Source: Paulownia fortunei
Taxonomy: Eukaryota; Streptophyta; Magnoliopsida; Lamiales; Paulowniaceae
DNA length: 64,000 nt
Reading direction: 5' to 3'
Assembly: GCA_019321725.1 (NCBI GenBank)
Contig: CM033115.1
Span: forward strand, 11,480,673 to 11,544,672
The position numbers and the translations under genes were made by a program. Every line of letters begins with the position of its first letter. The first letter of the stretch is position 1. The notes under the pieces are model-generated. The model saw nothing but the letters and a program-made list of their open reading frames with translations, did no database searches and had not been told where the DNA came from. Shown here piece by piece: positions 37,160 to 49,864 of this stretch.

Positions 37160-37960
37160 CATCTGCCAAGCAAGCGTGGGACAAACTATATGTCTCTTAT
37201 AAGGGAGAAGAAAAGGTTAAGAAGATATGACTTCAAACTTTAAGAAGAAAGTTTGATTTGTTGCATATCAAAGAAGATGAGCTTATTTCTGATTATTTTT
37301 CTAGAGTTTTAGCCATTTCTAATCAACTAAAGAGAAATGGTGAAAAATTAGAAGATGTAGCTATCATAGAGAAAAATCTTTGATCTCTAGATGTGAAGTT
37401 TGATAGTATTACAACTATTATCGAGGAAACTAAAGATCTAGAAACAATGACAATTGAGCAACTCTTGGGTTCGCTATAAACTCACAAAGAAAAGAAAAAG
37501 AATAAATGTATCGTTGATCAACTCCTTAAGACAGAAGTTCAACCAACCAATAATGAAGAAAACTTCAACAATAATAGACACCAACATGGAAGAGGTAGTG
37601 GACAAGGACGAGGTTGTAATCTTGATCATGGACGAGATTGGAATTTCAATAATAACTCCAACAACAACTATGAGAAAGGCGAAAGCTCAATAAGGTGTTG
37701 AGGCAGAGGCAATTAGGTGTGACAAATCTTAAGTTTAATGTTATAATTGTTAGAAGTTTGGCATTATGTTAGAAATTACAGAAACCCCAATATTACAGTA
37801 AATGAGATAGCCAAATTTGTGGAAGAAAAAAAAGTAGATGGACGCAATATTTTGTTTCTAGCACGCAACGATAATAATGAAGGGTAAGAAAACACATGGT
37901 ACCTCGACACTGGTGCTAGCAATCATATATGTGGAAAAGATCAATCTTCATGAAACTTGA
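37160..37960 (+). pseudogene. Copia A gag C-terminal part and protease
   Basis: Gag resumes as TSAKQAWDKLYVSYKGEEKV, then [20 protein letters not shown] and TIEETKDLETMTIEQLLGSL. A degraded knuckle (CYNC, stop, KFG) lies near 37735. The protease active site follows as WYLDTGASNHICG (37897-37935), where DTGA is the catalytic aspartate motif. Several in-frame stops occur. Confidence 0.85.
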
Positions 37961-38039
37961 TGAATCAATAAGTGGGAATGTTTCTTTCGGTGATGATTCC
38001 AAGATAGTGTGAAAGAAAGAGGTAAAATTCTTTTCGCTT

Positions 38040-39010
38040 GGAAGACGAGAGGCATCAATTTATTTCAAATGTTTATTATGTACCTAACATAAAAGCAAAT
38101 ATTTTGAGTTTGGGACAACTGTTAGAGAAAGGTTAACATTCACTTAAAAGACAATAATCTTTCTATAAGAGATAATATTAGTAACTTGATTGCGAGGGTA
38201 CCAATGTTAAGAAATAAAATGTTCCTACTTAAAATTCAAACAAATATCTCAAGACATGCTATAAAGATTCATCATGGGTATGTCATATGAGATTTGGACA
38301 CCTCAGTTTTGGAGGACTAGAGTTATTATCCAAGAAGAAAATAGTGAGAAGTTTGCCTTGCATCAACCACCCCAACCAACTTTGTGAGGGATGTCTAATT
38401 GAGAAGCAATTCAGGAGAAGCTTTCTAAAAAAGTTAAACTCTAGAACCTAGAAGCCACTTGAGCTCATAGATACAGATGTTTGTGGTCCTATCAAGCCAA
38501 GTTTATTCGATAAAAATAATTACTTTCTACTATTCATTGATAGTTTTTCAAGAAAAATGTGGGTTTATTTCTTGAAGCAGAAATCAAAAATATTTGAAGC
38601 ATTCAAGATGTTTAAGGCTGCAGTAGAGTCTTCAGATCAAAGCTATGAGATATGACAGAGGAGAAGAATTCATGTTGAAGGAATTCCAAGAGTTTTGTGA
38701 ATAATATGTAATTCAGTGAACACTCACTATCCCCCCCTCCCCAAATAAAATAGAGTTGTAGAAAGAAAGAACAAAATTATTCTCAACATGATACGAAGCA
38801 TACCCAAAAGTAAAAGAATGCCAAAGGAGTTCTGGGCAAAAGCTATGGCATGTGTGGCGTATTTATTAAATTACTCACTAACAAGAAGTGTACGGGTCAA
38901 GACACCATAAGAAGCATGGAATGGAAAAAAACCCGGTATTTTCCATTTGAGAGTTTTTGGAAGCATAATCCATGTACATGTACCAGATGAACAAAGAAAC
39001 AAGTTAAGTC
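38040..39010 (+). pseudogene. Copia A integrase
   Basis: Pieces in order are VYYVPNIKANILSLGQLLEK, the zinc-binding HMRFGHLSFGGLELLSKK...CEGCLIEKQFRRSF, and the core LELIDTDVCGPIKPS with NYFLLFIDSFSRKMWVYFLK, which carries the first catalytic Asp. Then come the degraded DExxE part and the C-terminal end near 39000 (IFIGYDNNSKATSY). Frameshifts and a C-run (about 38730) interrupt the frame. Confidence 0.85.
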
Positions 39011-39379
39011 CATCTTCATTGGTTACGATAATAACTCCAAAGCTACAAGCTATATAATCCTAATAATACAATGATAATCATCAGCCGTGATGCTATTTTT
39101 GATAAAGAAGGTGAATGGGATTGAGGACCATACCATAGAGATTACAACTTCGCTCTTGAATTTGAAAACGATGAACAAACAACTATGGAGCAATCAAGAG
39201 AAGAGCCTACTACACCACCTGCTTCACCATTGTTAATTGATGATAGAGATTCACCACCATTTTTCTTAGCTAAGAGGAATGAAAAGTGTATAAGAAGTCC
39301 TTTAAGAACTCTACGAGGTAATTCAAAGGCTTGAAAATCTTACCCTATTTTGCCTCTTCATAGATTGTGAGCATATAAA

Positions 39380-39879
39380 CTTTCTAGAAGCTGGACAAAA
39401 TGCAAAATGGAGAAACGTAATGGATGAAGAAATTAGAGCCATCAAGAAAAATAACACTTGGGAACTTGTTCCACTTTCCAAAGGTCATAAAGCCATTGGT
39501 GTAAAGTGGGTATACATGGTGATAAAAAATGTTATTAGAGAGATTGTACAATAAAAGGTAAGACTAGTTGCAGAAGGTTATAGTAAAAAAACTAGCATTG
39601 ACTATGATGAGATATTTTCTCCATTTGCTCAATTAGAAACAATTAGACTAATCATTTCTTTAGCAGTTCAACATAAGTGGGAAATACATCATATGGATGT
39701 AAAGTTAGCCTTCCTATACTTGAGGAAAAAGTTTATATTGAACAACCAATGGGCTATGTAGTAATACGGCAAGAAGACAAAGTCTTAAGTTAAAGAAGAC
39801 TCTCTAGGAATTGAAACAAGCATCGAGAGCATTGAATAGCAGAATTGATAAATATTTGTTAAAAAAATGCTTCACTAAA
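39380..39879 (+). pseudogene. Copia A reverse transcriptase, N-terminal part
   Basis: Starts with EEIRAIKKNNTWELVPLSKG, then GVKWVYMVIKN, LVAEGYSKKTSIDYDEIFSP and HHMDVKLAFLYL (family QMDVKTAFLHG), all standard copia RT blocks. The frame ends at ...CFTK, where the solo LTR is inserted after 39879. It resumes at 45648 as CLYEYGFY. Confidence 0.88.
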
Positions 39880-40645
39880 TGTAACACCACCTAACACTAA
39901 ATATAGATATTGATATAATAATAATTTTGATAAGGTAGCATATGTGTGTGTATGCGTGTATATATATATATTTGTTTTTTTTCAAATGTAGCACTTTGAT
40001 AAAATAGTAAAATATTTTCTCACATATAACCCTATATATAAAAATCATCGTTTATATAAAAGCACAAAACCCATCACAGTCACGCTATTATTAGACTTAT
40101 TTACTATAAAATTTCAAGAGTTATATAGGACTCGATATCTCAAAGTTAAAATACAATAGACTCAAAAATCAAAATAATAGACTATACTTTCAGAAGAAGT
40201 AAGGACATTTTGCATCTTGCAACCCTTTTTATATAGATAATAATTTATACAATAATAATGATTGTAAAAATTAGAATATGCCCACAACACAACCCAACAG
40301 GTCATCATCTATATACAGTGATCCTTAGAAACCTCTAGGAGCTCTAACAATGAGCCCAGTAAGCCTCAAAGTCTTAGGTATCATCATGCTTACCTACACT
40401 ACATGAACTACGTGAGTTAACGCTCAGTAAGTGAAAATCATGCATGCTGAAGAGATAATCCAACATATATATGATGCATTTCTAGGAGATCGTGACAAAA
40501 ATGCAAACCATGCATAAAAAATAGTTCATTCAAAGTCATTTTTCATTATTGGGCCCTTGGCCCACCTACTATCTACCAGATAGAGCTCTCAACAATATCA
40601 ATAATCACATAGCTATAAATAGATCGACACAGTCTGATGGCCATC

Positions 40646-43396
40646 TGTAATACCCGAGTCTCACATTACTCACCTGGCCAATATAGTTCCTGCATTTTAT
40701 GCCACGTATGTGTCATTGCATTTTAATTGATATTTCATAATACATTATATTTTATACGACATTTAATAATTAAACTTTTAAAGTTATCACCGATATTAGT
40801 TTCTAGATTTTTTAACCTAATTGGTTGAGTTGGTACTAAGATTAGAATTTAGGTGTCAACTATCAGATAATGTTATGATACGCGTAAGTGAAATGTGGCA
40901 TCGTTGTGTTTATCGGTGTAGGATAAACTATGCAAATGAATTAATTAGGGAGAAAATAATGATAGTAATAGTAATAATAATAATAAAAGAAAATAAGGAC
41001 ATTATCATATTAATTAAGAGGGTGTAAATTCTTACTAGAAATAAATTTGGGGTTTATAAATAAATATCAAAATATTATGTATTAATTATATATATATATA
41101 TAAATATAATATATATATAGATGTATGAAATATATTATATATATGTATAGATGTATGAAATATATATATATATATAGATGGATGAAATATATTATATATA
41201 TGTATAGATGTATGAAATATATATATATATATAGATGTATGAAATATATATAGATATAAGTATATGTGTGTAGTATAATAAAATAATATCATAATATATA
41301 TATGTGTGTATACACGTGTATAGCTTATGTTTAGATAAGCATGTATATATATGTATATATTATATATATATATATATTAGAATGTTAGTTTATATATATA
41401 TATATGTATACACGTGTATAGTGTATAGTAATAGTTATAATATATTACACATATGTTATGATATATTATATTATATTAAGGATAAGTATACATATATTAT
41501 AATATTATATTAGGTTTCTTAATAGTTAAATAATACTTAAGATATTAAAACAAGATATTATACATATGTTATAATATATTATACTAAGTTATAATATATT
41601 ATATTATATTAAGGATAAGTATACATATATTACAATATTATATTAGGTTTACTTAATAGGTAAGTAATAGTTAAGATATTAAAACACCATATACACATAT
41701 TCACGGCAACAAAGGAAAGGAAAAGAGAAAAAAAGAGAGAGAGAGAAAGAAAGAACAAATTTCAATCGTAAAAATTTGAAGAAATTTTGGATAAATCCTT
41801 TCTTATTTTTGTACGAATAAAAATATATATTTATGCCATTTATTCCTAATTTAAAAGAAAGTTTTGATTCAAATTAACTAGTTATTTTCTTGTGAGACAA
41901 TAACTAATATACACCTTTAATTTGAAATTAGTTACGAATATTCGATTTTATTATCTTGTATTGATTTGATGACGGAGTTAATTAAATTGAAGGATTTATT
42001 ACAGGATTATAACATATCAATTAAATAATATTAGAATAAATTTAAAATGAGAAATTAAAGTATTTAAAAGGTTCTGATTGGGGTGAAATATAAAAAAATT
42101 TAAGGTTTGATTGTTACTTAATTAAATTTAAGATTTAAGATCTCTTATGAAATTTGATATAGAAACTTATTGATTAAGAATGAAAATTAATACGTCATAC
42201 TTTTACGGGCCGCCTTATATCTAAGGTTAGGGAGGAGAATCTTGTTAATCTTCAATAAGATATCAAAGGTGGAAGGTAAGTGAAAATCCATTTGTAACTA
42301 CAATGCATGGGCATAGTATTTCTTGACTTATTTATATTAAATGTGATCATTGTGTCTTGATGAGTATCATAAATATCTTATAGTGCATGCGTTGTTTGGT
42401 TGACAGGACAGGTGATTCACTGTGTCATTGAACATGCCATTCATCAACATTTACAAGTGCATGCATAATACGTGCTCATAGTTGAGGTTTTACATGCATA
42501 ACATTATTTTTAGAAAGAAAATATTTTGGTTGGCCACTACTAGTGTACCGAGGCCCATGTGTGGCTAATTTATATGACGTTTGGGGCGCCACGAGTATTA
42601 CTTTTCAGAGGATCATAGAGGTTGACAGGGGGTGTACCTCTGGTGGTCACGAGAGGGTGGACTACTTGACTGTGCCCTTATTGACGCCGCCGGTGCCAAT
42701 ACTTCTGCAGGGTCACAGGGGAAGACAGGGGGTGAACTTTTGGTGATCCCAAGAGATGACCCCCGGACTGTGTCGATCTGTTTATGGCCATGTGATTATT
42801 GATATTGTCGAGAGCTCTATTCGGTACATAGTAGGTGGGCCAAGGGCCCAGTGATGGAAAATGATTTTTAAATAAAATAATTTTCATGCATAAGTTCGCA
42901 TTCTTGTCATAATCTCATAGAAATGTATTGCATTTATGTTGGATTATCCCTTTCAGCATGCATGATTTTCATTTACTGAGCATTAGCTCACGTAGTTCAT
43001 GCATTGTAGGTGAGTTTGATGATACTTGAAGCTATGGACTTACTGAGCGAGCAGCTGGAGTTCCTATAAGTTCTGAGGATCAGTGTACATGGATGACGAC
43101 CTGTCGGGCTGGTTGTTAACTTATTTGATTTTGGAGTGTATTATATTAGGTTTTGGGATTTGTACTGTGTGTTACTTTTAAAACTTTTCTGTACATGGGT
43201 ATGTAAATGTTATGGTTGTTATGGGTGCTCTGCAGGTATATATATATATATATTAGTTTATGAGTGAGAAAAATAGTTTATTATTTATTATGCAGTTACA
43301 GGAAAACAAAATTTGTACAGGCACACAGGATTTATCATGTCAAAATTATTACATCTATAAATATATATGTGTGTGTGTAGTATTGGGGGTGTTACA
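40646..43396 (+). mobile_element. Solo LTR 2, nested inside solo LTR 1 in opposite orientation
   Basis: TGTAATACCCGAGTCTCACA at the start and GGGGGTGTTACA at the end, 2751 bp, flanked by the perfect TSD CCATC (40641-40645 and 43397-43401). It contains TTACTGAGCATTAGCTCACG (about 42975). Its sequence is an inverted relative of the surrounding solo LTR 1, so blocks at about 40300-40640 pair with 42750-43040, and blocks at about 43402-43800 pair with 42360-42760. TA-rich microsatellites occupy 41080-41480. Confidence 0.9.
41083..41420. repeat. TA-rich minisatellite in solo LTR 2
   Basis: Repeated units of about 30-70 bp around ATAGATGTATGAAATATAT/TATATATA, at least five copies between 41115 and 41250, followed by simple TA/TG runs. 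Confidence 0.8.
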
Positions 43397-45647
43397 CCAT
43401 CTTCTGGGATCACCAGAGGTCCACCCCCTATCTTCCTTTGTAATCCTCCAGAAGTCTTCCCACTAGTGGTGTCGATAAGGGCACAGTTAAGTGGTTCATC
43501 CTCTTATGACCACCAGAGGCACACCCTGTCCACTCCTATGATCTTCCGAGAAGTAATACTCACGGCTCTCTAAAATATCATATAAATAAGCCACATAGGC
43601 CTCGGTACACTAGTAGTAGCCAACCAAAATATTTTCTTTTTGAAAATAATGTTATGCATGCAAAACCTCAACTATGAGCATGTGTTATACATGCACGTGT
43701 AAATATTGATGAATGGCATGTTCAATGACACAACGGATCCCATGTCCTATCATCCAAGCAACATATGTACTATAAGATATTTATAATACTCATCAAGACC
43801 ATCCTCAATTAACAAGTTCATTATACCTAATATAGTATAAAGTTCTTAAATCTCAATTTAACTAAACAACATTACCACTAAAAAACTATAACCGAATACA
43901 ACCTTTTATGAACATTTGTTCCATATCTTAAATGTATACTAACTTCAATTAATTGATGTATTATAACTCTTAAAACATCTCCCTAAATATTAGTAATCAA
44001 ATGCACCACATCTATGCTGGAGCATGTTAATGAACCAAATGGGATAGATTCACAACTTTACATTTTCTTGCTGCCATATTAATTTGCATGATGATTTAGA
44101 CACCCTTAGACATATTCATTCACTCCCCAATTTTTATAACACCTAGATAAATAAAAAATAATGTAAACATTTCATATAATGGCTAAAACACACGGATATA
44201 GCTTCCCAAGTTCAGCTCCCTTCATAGCATACTGAAACAGATTTTTCCTACCGTGAAAGTTTTGTGCACTTCATGACATTAATGATTTTAGCACCCTTAA
44301 GTATATTCAATCACTCCCGAATTTTCGGAACACTTAGATAATATATACAAAGAGACAACTAGGTCATATTCTTTCCAAAACTCATGGATTTATCTCCCCT
44401 AATTCAGTCTCCTTCACAACACACCAAAACACATTTTGCTACTTTGGCAATTTGAGTATTTCTCCAATATCATACTCTATTTCAATTTGTAATCGATCCA
44501 ATCTCATTCCAATACTCTTAACTCATATATGGACATGTAAATGGTAATAATTATAGATTTTATTCGGCATACCATACACGTTTGAAGTCTAAAACACAAG
44601 AAAATAGTAAGGTGACAGTTTCTATCATAATTATTTCCTATTAAGTATTTGTCATCAAAAACCCTTTCTTTGCGAACCAAAGTCTAATTGAAAACCTTCT
44701 AACACTTTTATAAGAGATATTGAAAGCTTAATACACAATAAACCCATTCAGAATAATCTAAAAATGAAAGGCAAAACTGTAGGTAAGTGTTACCTATGTA
44801 GATTTTGAGGTTAAACTTGATGCTAATCATTTCTCCTTTGCTTTTCTTGCTTTTATTTCAACTTGGAATCAATTTAGAGCACTTGGAGACCTTACGGTGT
44901 GTGTTTGAAAGCTGAAAATGGCTAAAATAAGGGTCTGGTCATGGCTTAAGGGTGAAGGAAAGCTTGAGGTGGCACTTGAGGTGCTTGCTTAAGCTTGGTA
45001 GTAAGCATGAGGTGACGAGTTATAGTATAAATCTGACCTTTCACCTATATTTCAGGCTTAGATCAGATGTATCTTACTATATATTAATTTTGTTGCACTC
45101 TATTTTAATTACCTCAAGATCCCATAGATATTCATAAGCTAATTTTCTAGCTGTTCATTCAATTTCTTACCCGATTATCGCCCAATTCTTGAATAATTGT
45201 CCATATTAAAAATTATATAATCTTATACATAAATGAATATTGTAATTCCACCTTTCAATCATAGTATCTTATGTCTAATGTCCCAAATATGCAATTTACT
45301 CATATATGCTTTTGAAATATCTGGATGACATCGAATTAAACCTTATAAGCTTACTAGTAACACTTTTAACACTTCCAAAATTATAACCTATATATCCCAT
45401 CTATATCCAATATTGATCAATCTCATTTTCTTCTTATTTCAATATAAAATCAACTACTTAGATTAGGAAATTCAATAACTAATACCGTGCAAGAGCTTCA
45501 CAATTAAATTTAATATTCAAGAATATCGTATAAAATAAAATAAATTATGCAATGTCAATACAAATGCAAATAGTATGTAAAATTAATACATAATGCATGA
45601 ATCATATTGGCCAAGTGAGTAGTGTGAGGCTTGTCTATTACATTAAA

Positions 45648-46650
45648 TGTCTTTATGAGTATGGATTCTACATCAACAATGGTGATGTTTTGACTGTTTG
45701 CTTGTACGTTGATGATTTGATCTTCGCAAGAAGCAACTCAATCATGTTCAAAGAATTTAAGAAAGCAATGATAAAGGAATTTTAAATTACCAACATTGGG
45801 TTGATGGCGCACTACCTCGGCATTGAAGTCAAGCAAAAAAAAGATGATATTTTCATCTTGTAAGAAGGCTACATAAAAGAAATTCTCAAGAAATTCAAGA
45901 TAGATGATTTCAATTCAATAAGCACACCAGTCGAGTGCGAAGTAAAATTATTTAAGGATGAGGAAGCAGATAAAGTGGAGCTCATATTGTTCAAGAGCCT
46001 AGTTGGATGTTTAAGGTATTTAACTTGTACAAGCCCTAAGATTCTCTATGCAATTGGACTCGTGAATCGCTACATGGAAACTCCAACAATAATATATTTC
46101 AAAGCTATAAAAAGAATTCTTCATTACTTAAAAGGTACAATCAACTTTAACCTGTTCTATTCAGTTTCTAATCATTATAAGTTTGTTGGATATAGTGATA
46201 GCGATTGAGCTGAAGATACCGATAATTGTAAAAACACAATTGGCTTTGCATTTTTCAAGAGAGATAGTGTATTTACTTGGATATCAAAGAAGCAACCAAT
46301 TGTCACCCTTTCAACATGTGAAGCTGAGTATGTGGTTGCTACATCATGTGTTAGTCATGTAATTTGGCTAAGAATTTTGTTAAAAGAATTGAACATGTCA
46401 CAAGAAGAGCCAACAGAGATTTATGTCAACAACAAGTCGCAATAGCTTTGGTTAAAAATCTAATTTTTCTTAATCGAAGCAAGCATATTGATATTTGATA
46501 CCACTACATCAGGGAATACATTGCGAGAAAAGAAGTTCAAGTAAAGTATGTAAAATTGCAAGATCAAGTTGCCGATATCTCTACCAAGCCACAAAAGTAT
46601 GAAGACTTCGCGAGATTTAGAAACTCACTTGGCATCATAAAACAAGTTTA
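45648..46650 (+). pseudogene. Copia A reverse transcriptase C-terminal part and RNase H
   Basis: Resumes as CLYEYGFYINNGDVLTVCLY with the catalytic YVDD in CLYVDDLIFA (about 45700-45730). Then come MAHYLGIEVKQKKDD, LVGCLRYLTCTSPKILYAIG and AIKRILHYLKGTINFNLFYS. RNase H has GYSDSD, a stop, then TLSTCEAEYVVATSC, VIWLR and SKHI-like remnants, and the end STKPQKY. A few stops and frameshifts occur. Confidence 0.9.
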
Positions 46651-46658
46651 AAGAGTAG

Positions 46659-47060
46659 TGTTGAAAATAAACTTGTTTCAAGTCTAAATCTTAATCAAGC
46701 CTATATTAGGCCAAATTTTTGAAGTTTCTAATTTTATGTAAGGTAGGTAATGTTGGTGAGATTATTATAAATTATGTGATAATTTAATTGGAAAATGTAT
46801 GGTTGTGATTTTAATTTATTTGTTGATTTAGTAGTAGAGATTTGCTAGACACTAGTATAAATAGAGTTTTCATTTGGATTGTTAAATCATCAAATGAAAG
46901 AGAGAAAACAAGAGTAATTAGAAGCAAAGCTTCTAAAGAGAGTTTAGAGAAAGATTTGGAAAGTTTGTTAAGAGTGGAGTTGTATTGAGATTGAATAGTT
47001 TGAGTGTTCTCTCTTATAATAATATTGATGTAATCAATATTTTGAGTAATAAATTTCAAA
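46659..47060 (+). mobile_element. 3' LTR of copia A
   Basis: TGTTGAAAATAAACTTGTTT at the start, aligning with 24290-24696 up to ...ATAAATTTCAAAA. The visible differences between the two LTRs indicate an old insertion. Confidence 0.85.
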
Positions 47061-47710
47061 AAGAGAGACCATTAATTGATTAGTTTTAAAACTAGTCTAG
47101 AAATGATTTTCAAAACAAGTTCAAATATTAAGAATGAAAATGAATTTGTCCCCTTATTATATAGTGGTTCCATTATCGGACCCATACATGAAGGCTTATT
47201 GGTCAAACTATAGAAACATCTTCTATTATTTGAAAAATTATATTGAAACCCCCGTACATGTAACACTTTGCTCTCTCAAGCTATGAAAATATGAACTTTG
47301 CCCACTTCAACTGAGAAAATATAGTATATTGTTCAGTTTTATCCTTCTTTTCAAAACATTTCGGAAACTGTTATAGTTATAATGCTGAACCAACTAGATT
47401 TTATTTGAAATTAATAATATAAAGTAATAATTTAAACTAGATTAATTATAAAATGACATAAATGGAATTTTATATACCTCTTCAAAAAGGGGATCGAAGT
47501 GACTATACCAGTACAATCGTTTATAAAAAATACAAGTATGTGTAAAAATTGTAAGACCATGTATGAGAGGTGATACCTACCTAAAGCTACAAGGTTAAGA
47601 AAGTTGGTGGATTGTCCTATATTCTCATTCTCAAGATTTAAGTAACTTTTTTCTTATTTTTCTAAGAATGATATCATTCACACTAGTCTTATGACTATTA
47701 ATTACTTAAC
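47061..47710. other. Spacer between the two copia elements
   Basis: 650 bp of AT-rich DNA with no supported gene. It ends with TTAAC (47706-47710), the left target-site copy of copia B. Confidence 0.7.
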
Positions 47711-48185
47711 AATTAGGATAATTTCTCAAAAATGGGGTTACATATTTAAATAACAATTATATTATAGGCTATTTAATTTAATAAAGTCAAACAAGTGATC
47801 TATCAGTATTCTAAAAATATCAGTTGGGTATGAGCTTCGCAATGTGTAGAGACCCAATTCTAGTTAAATTAGGATTGATGGACTTCTATTTGACCTAGTA
47901 TATAAGGAACAATATAGGGTTGTAGTTTTCAAGTCAAATCAATTATTTTGCTCTTCTCCTCTATCCCCATCTTAGAAAGAGAACCCATGGAGCACATAAA
48001 GAGATTTGATTATAGAAGACGCTAACCCAATATAGATTTACATACTATCCAATATAGATTCAGTTATATATCTACATAGATTTAAGTTACGCTTTCTATT
48101 TAATTATTTAATTTATTTTTTGATAATTTTACATGATGATCTTGGGTTATATGATTGTTAACCATATTTCTTTTAAAGTCTAACA
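47711..48185 (+). mobile_element. 5' LTR of copia B
   Basis: Starts AATTAGGATAATTTCTCAAA (ancestral TGTTGG-type start lost) and ends TTTAAAGTCTAACA, 475 bp. It matches 56234-56708 throughout. Confidence 0.88.
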
Positions 48186-48187
48186 AG

Positions 48188-48198
48188 TGGTATCAGAG
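48188..48198 (+). other. Primer-binding site of copia B (initiator tRNA-Met)
   Basis: TGGTATCAGAG two bases after the LTR end, the usual copia primer site. Confidence 0.85.
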
Positions 48199-49298
48199 TA
48201 GTTCATGTTAGATTATCAAGAAGTTTCATTTCTTCTTCAATGATTGTATCTGGTGTTATAATTTTGTTTGAAAGTAGACGTTAGAAAATTTTATAAAATT
48301 GTTAGTTATTCTATTAATATGATTTTTGGGGTAAATAATTTCATGAAGAATTTAGTTGCTGAAATTTTGTTTCTTCTCGTGAAATTTTGTTATTAAGATT
48401 ATATGCGATTTTGTAATCTTTTTTGAGAGAAGGATTCACAAAAAAAATTTATGATAACAATTTTTCTTTCCAATTAAGTATTAATTTTTTGAGAATTTGA
48501 TTTGTTCCAAAATTATAGTTTCAATTTTTGGGACTTATTATTGCTTTCGTGTAACAAAACCAAAAGGAAAATTTTGGTTTAAGGTAGCTATCTTGTTGTT
48601 AATGTTATAAAAAAGGAGAATTCTCAACAATTCCAGTCAAGATGGATTCATACAAAGGATATAAAGTGATCCTTTTGGGTTCACGAGCACCCCAGCCCAT
48701 AGTCTGCTTTTTTTATTATTTTCTTTAGTTGAGGTAAGGAAGAAGACCATGAATCTAGGGTTTTAATTTAAAGAAATTTTGGGCTTTTAATTTTCTTTTG
48801 GGCTAAAGGATTTTTTTTTGTTTAAAAGAAATTTTGGGCTTAAATTATATTTTGATTTTGGGCTTGATTTAGATTTTTGGTCATATTTAGTTATGAGCCT
48901 AATTTGATATTTTGTTGAATTTAATTTTGGCTCTAAATTCAAATAAAGTTGATTTTTTAGGCATAATTTAATTTTTGGTCTGAAATCTAAATAATGTTGA
49001 ATTTTAAACTTAAGTTTGAGCTCATTGTTTGAGTCATAACGTGGGTAAGATTTAATCTAATCTATTACGATTGAATTAAATTTGAATTCAAATTGAATCT
49101 AAGTCTGATTCGTACAAGACTCGACCCAATTTTAGTCAAATCCCATTAAAGAAAATTAATTATTTTTATTTTGGAAATTTTATCTTATATTTTGAGATAA
49201 ATTGAAATAAGATATTGCTAAAGTGACCTCTATTATTAAATTTATTTTTTGAAATATTAGATTTCAAGTAAAAGGTTTGCATTATGGCTATATCTTTG

Positions 49299-49600
49299 TG
49301 GATAATAATCGGCTCAAATGAAGATTATTATTTGGCTAGATGATAGACATGTGAGATAAAATTGGGATTATAGTTGTTTCTACTTGTTTCATATTTTAAA
49401 ATAAATTAATTGAAATAATACGTTGCCAAAGTAACTAAGATGTGTATATTTGTTATTTATGCAAATAATAATCAACCCAAAGGAAGGTTATTATTTGGCT
49501 AAATAATAGACATACTTGTGGTAATAAATATGTATGTGATAATTATTAGGTTTTTCATGTAAGCAATAATCAGTCCAAAGGAAGGTTATTGTTTGACAAG
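49299..49600 (+). repeat. Three spaced repeats in the leader of copia B
   Basis: A unit like AATAATAATCGGCCCAAAGG followed by AAGGTTATTATTTGGCTA occurs at about 49299-49350, 49461-49520 and 49561-49600. Each unit can fold as a short hairpin because AATAATAATC pairs with GATTATTATT-type sequence after it. They lie between the PBS and gag, in a leader of about 1.6 kb. Confidence 0.75.
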
Positions 49601-49864
49601 ACTAATTAATAATATTTGATTACTACATGGAAAGTACCATTTACATTTGATGTTTCTGTTTAAAGACTAAATATCAATGTTGTAATACTTATATCAAGAT
49701 AGGGCCCATTATTATTCAATTATGTCATGTATATATATGAATTGTTTGTATTATATTATGACATGAATATTGATTATGAGCATGTTATTTAGTTTTGTTC
49801 TCCAAATTAAGTTTCTGCTTATATTTTTACAAGATCTGCCAATGTTAATTTTATTTGTGCTTGA

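Larger units (their letters stand above)
39880..45642 (-). mobile_element. Solo LTR 1, inserted in copia A reverse transcriptase and itself split
   Basis: On the minus strand it starts TGTAATAGACAAGCCTCAC (from 45642) and ends ...GGTGGTGTTACA at 39880. It is flanked by CTAAA (39875-39879) and TTAAA (45643-45647), a 5 bp TSD with one change. Without the inner solo LTR (40646-43396) and its TSD copy it is about 3.0 kb. No internal retroelement genes are present, so it is a solo LTR left by recombination between the two LTRs. It carries the block TTACTGAGCGTTAACTCACG (minus strand, about 40411-40430) shared by the related LTRs in this window. Confidence 0.85.
24290..47060 (+). mobile_element. 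Ty1/copia retrotransposon A, split by nested insertions
   Basis: Ordered parts on the plus strand are: 5' LTR (24290-24696), PBS (24700), gag (25082 onward), protease, integrase, reverse transcriptase, RNase H and 3' LTR (46659-47060). The order of integrase before reverse transcriptase defines the copia class. Removing the gypsy insertion (25350-37154) and the solo LTR (39880-45642), each with its TSD, leaves about 5.2 kb, a normal copia size. The coding frame resumes exactly across both insertion sites. Many stops and frameshifts show that it is inactive. No clean TSD of copia A itself was found. Confidence 0.9.

Noticed and set aside
41086..41513. Tyr/Ile-rich frames in the TA-repeat block
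   Set aside because: They are translations of the TA microsatellite and minisatellite in solo LTR 2.
42543..42746. Gly/Pro-rich frames (42543-42746, 43260-43573)
   Set aside because: They lie within solo LTR sequence repeated at 54440-54680, where the frame is broken.
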